From: Acidimicrobiia bacterium
GTDB lineage: Bacteria; Actinomycetota; Acidimicrobiia; UBA5794; JAOTWH01
Assembly (NCBI GenBank): GCA_029863035.1
Contig: JAOTWH010000120.1
Location: 1-6,882 of the forward strand
Direction of reading: 5' to 3'
DNA length: 6,882 nucleotides
The notes beneath the pieces are model-generated. The model ran no database searches. It saw nothing but the letters and a program-made list of their open reading frames with translations, and was not told where the DNA came from. This document shows, one piece after another, positions 6,513 to 6,882 of this stretch. A program made the position numbers and the translations under genes. Every line of letters begins with the position of its first letter. Position 1 is the first letter of the stretch.

Positions 6513-6680
6513 GCCCTCTCAGTGGGGGTTTGCGGCTACTCTTGGCCGACGGCCTTGACGGGGACCTCCACCGAGGAAGATCACCCCTGAGCTGCAGGAA
6601 GAAGACCCTCGCGGGCTAGTAGAACCTGCCGGGAGCCCACCGATAGCAGGGCAGACGAGCGGCGGGGACTCGCCCCGCAA

Positions 6681-6714
6681 GCCGGGTGGTACCGCGGGTC
6701 CACCCCGTCCCGGC
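6681..6714 (+). promoter_or_regulatory. T-box antisequestor helix (ON state)
   Basis: GCCGGG (6681-6686) pairs perfectly with CCCGGC (6709-6714). The 7-base bulge TGGTACC (6687-6693) is the site that pairs with the free tRNA acceptor end. The second helix is GCGGG (6694-6698) with CCCGT (6704-6708), including one G-U pair. This is the classic T-box fold; it uses bases 6701-6709 and so excludes the sequestor hairpin. Confidence 0.9.
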
Positions 6715-6735
6715 ATCAATGCTGAGACGGAGGTG
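6701..6735 (+). promoter_or_regulatory. T-box sequestor hairpin hiding the ileS ribosome binding site (OFF state)
   Basis: CACC (6701-6704) pairs with GGTG (6732-6735) and CCGTC (6705-6709) with GACGG (6726-6730), with a single bulged A6731. The 3' arm contains the Shine-Dalgarno GGAGG (6729-6733), four bases before the ileS ATG. Pairing with charged tRNA would leave this hairpin intact and translation off. It shares 6701-6714 with the antisequestor, so the two folds are mutually exclusive. Confidence 0.88.
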
Positions 6736-6737
6736 AG

Positions 6738-6882
6738 ATGACAGATACCCCTTTTGAGCGGGTCGGCCCCCGGGTCGACTTCCCTGCGCTCGACCACAAG
6801 ATCCTCAAGCTGTGGGAAGAGACCGACGCCTTCGCCCTCTCCGTTGAACAACGCTCGGCAGAACGCGAGTACACGTTCTACG
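6738..6882 (+). CDS. ileS: Isoleucyl-tRNA synthetase, N-terminal part (cut by right edge)
   Basis: Charges tRNA-Ile with isoleucine in the cytoplasm; only 48 residues are visible. Seen: a short variable start, then VDFPALDHKILKLWEETDAF (13-32), matching the conserved class I synthetase N-terminal pattern FPxLE-xx-IL-xx-W, followed by SVEQRSAEREYTFY (35-48), which runs toward the FYDGPPFANG signature expected just outside the window. The same N-terminal pattern occurs in related ValRS/LeuRS enzymes, but the upstream T-box with an ATC specifier decides for Ile. The ATG at 6738 follows GGAGG (6729-6733) by four bases. Catalytic and editing domains are not visible, so the enzyme subtype cannot be judged. 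Confidence 0.93.
   Translation, partial: MTDTPFERVGPRVDFPALDHKILKLWEETDAFALSVEQRSAEREYTFY

Larger units (their letters stand above)
6518..6737 (+). promoter_or_regulatory. T-box riboswitch for ileS, Ile specifier, translational type
   Basis: Leader RNA that senses uncharged tRNA-Ile. Seen: Stem I base CTCAG (6518-6522) with CTGAG (6587-6591), bulged T6523, then GGG (6524-6526) with CCC (6584-6586). The specifier is ATC (6580-6582, an Ile codon) followed by A6583. Stem II is GCAGG (6594-6598) with CCTGC (6625-6629), containing AGTA (6618-6621) and GAA elements of an S-turn. GCCC/GGGC (6635-6638/6649-6652) is the likely Stem IIA/B. Stem III is GCGGGG (6662-6667) with CCCCGC (6673-6678). The hallmark TGGTACCGCGG is at 6687-6697. 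No run of T follows, and the Shine-Dalgarno sequence is sequestered, so control is of translation. Stem I is only 74 nt, fitting the short-Stem-I ileS class of Actinobacteria. The upper part of Stem I was not resolved by eye. Confidence 0.93.

Noticed and set aside
6601..6680. The hairpins before ileS considered as a tRNA gene or transcription terminator
   Set aside because: No cloverleaf or T-loop sequence and no T run; the order of stems and the TGGTACCGCGG box fit a T-box leader instead.
1..6882. CRISPR array, insertion sequence, phage or toxin-antitoxin module
   Set aside because: No regularly spaced repeats, transposase motifs, terminal inverted repeats or suitable small gene pairs were seen; nearly all bases belong to housekeeping genes.

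Overview
The window reads as an ordinary, densely packed chromosomal stretch of a high-GC, actinobacterium-like genome. The pointers are a dnaE start that keeps a full set of PHP-domain metal ligands, a translational Ile T-box leader of the actinobacterial type in front of ileS, and the neighbourhood TraR/DksA-like gene, lspA, rluD-type gene, which from memory resembles the ileS/lspA region of Streptomyces. A deep-branching class (Acidimicrobiia-like) is possible, but the sequence alone does not fix the taxon. I see no phage, transposon, CRISPR array, tRNA or rRNA.

Layout. (1) 1-1294, minus: first 431 residues of DnaE, cut by the left edge just after the catalytic PDIDIDFDER motif. (2) 1295-1448: divergent intergenic region with several inverted and direct repeats. 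(3) 1449-4652, plus: a glycolytic cassette of class I fructose-bisphosphate aldolase followed by two tandem phosphofructokinases; the first carries Asp/Lys in the donor-site positions (predicted pyrophosphate-dependent), the second Gly/Lys (predicted ATP-dependent). (4) 4649-6401, minus: an overlapping three-gene unit, read in the order TraR/DksA-like zinc-finger protein, signal peptidase II (lspA), RluD-type 23S rRNA pseudouridine synthase. Its last gene meets the second phosphofructokinase tail to tail with a 4-base stop-codon overlap. (5) 6402-6737: divergent regulatory region holding an extended -10 promoter for the TraR/DksA-like gene and, on the plus strand, a TTGACA box and an approximately 220-nt T-box riboswitch. 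(6) 6738-6882, plus: the first 48 residues of isoleucyl-tRNA synthetase.

How it works together. The aldolase and the two PFKs catalyse consecutive steps of glycolysis (fructose 6-phosphate to fructose 1,6-bisphosphate to triose phosphates); having both a reversible PPi-type and an ATP-type PFK next to the aldolase suggests that flux direction and phosphoryl donor can be chosen. The minus-strand unit mixes transcription control, lipoprotein processing and ribosome modification, a housekeeping combination. IleS is predicted to be made only when uncharged tRNA-Ile opens its ribosome binding site.

The strongest points for a second look are the PFK pair, with its divergent first member, and the T-box, whose two mutually exclusive 3' structures can be drawn base by base. 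I did not find evidence of a wholly undescribed system.
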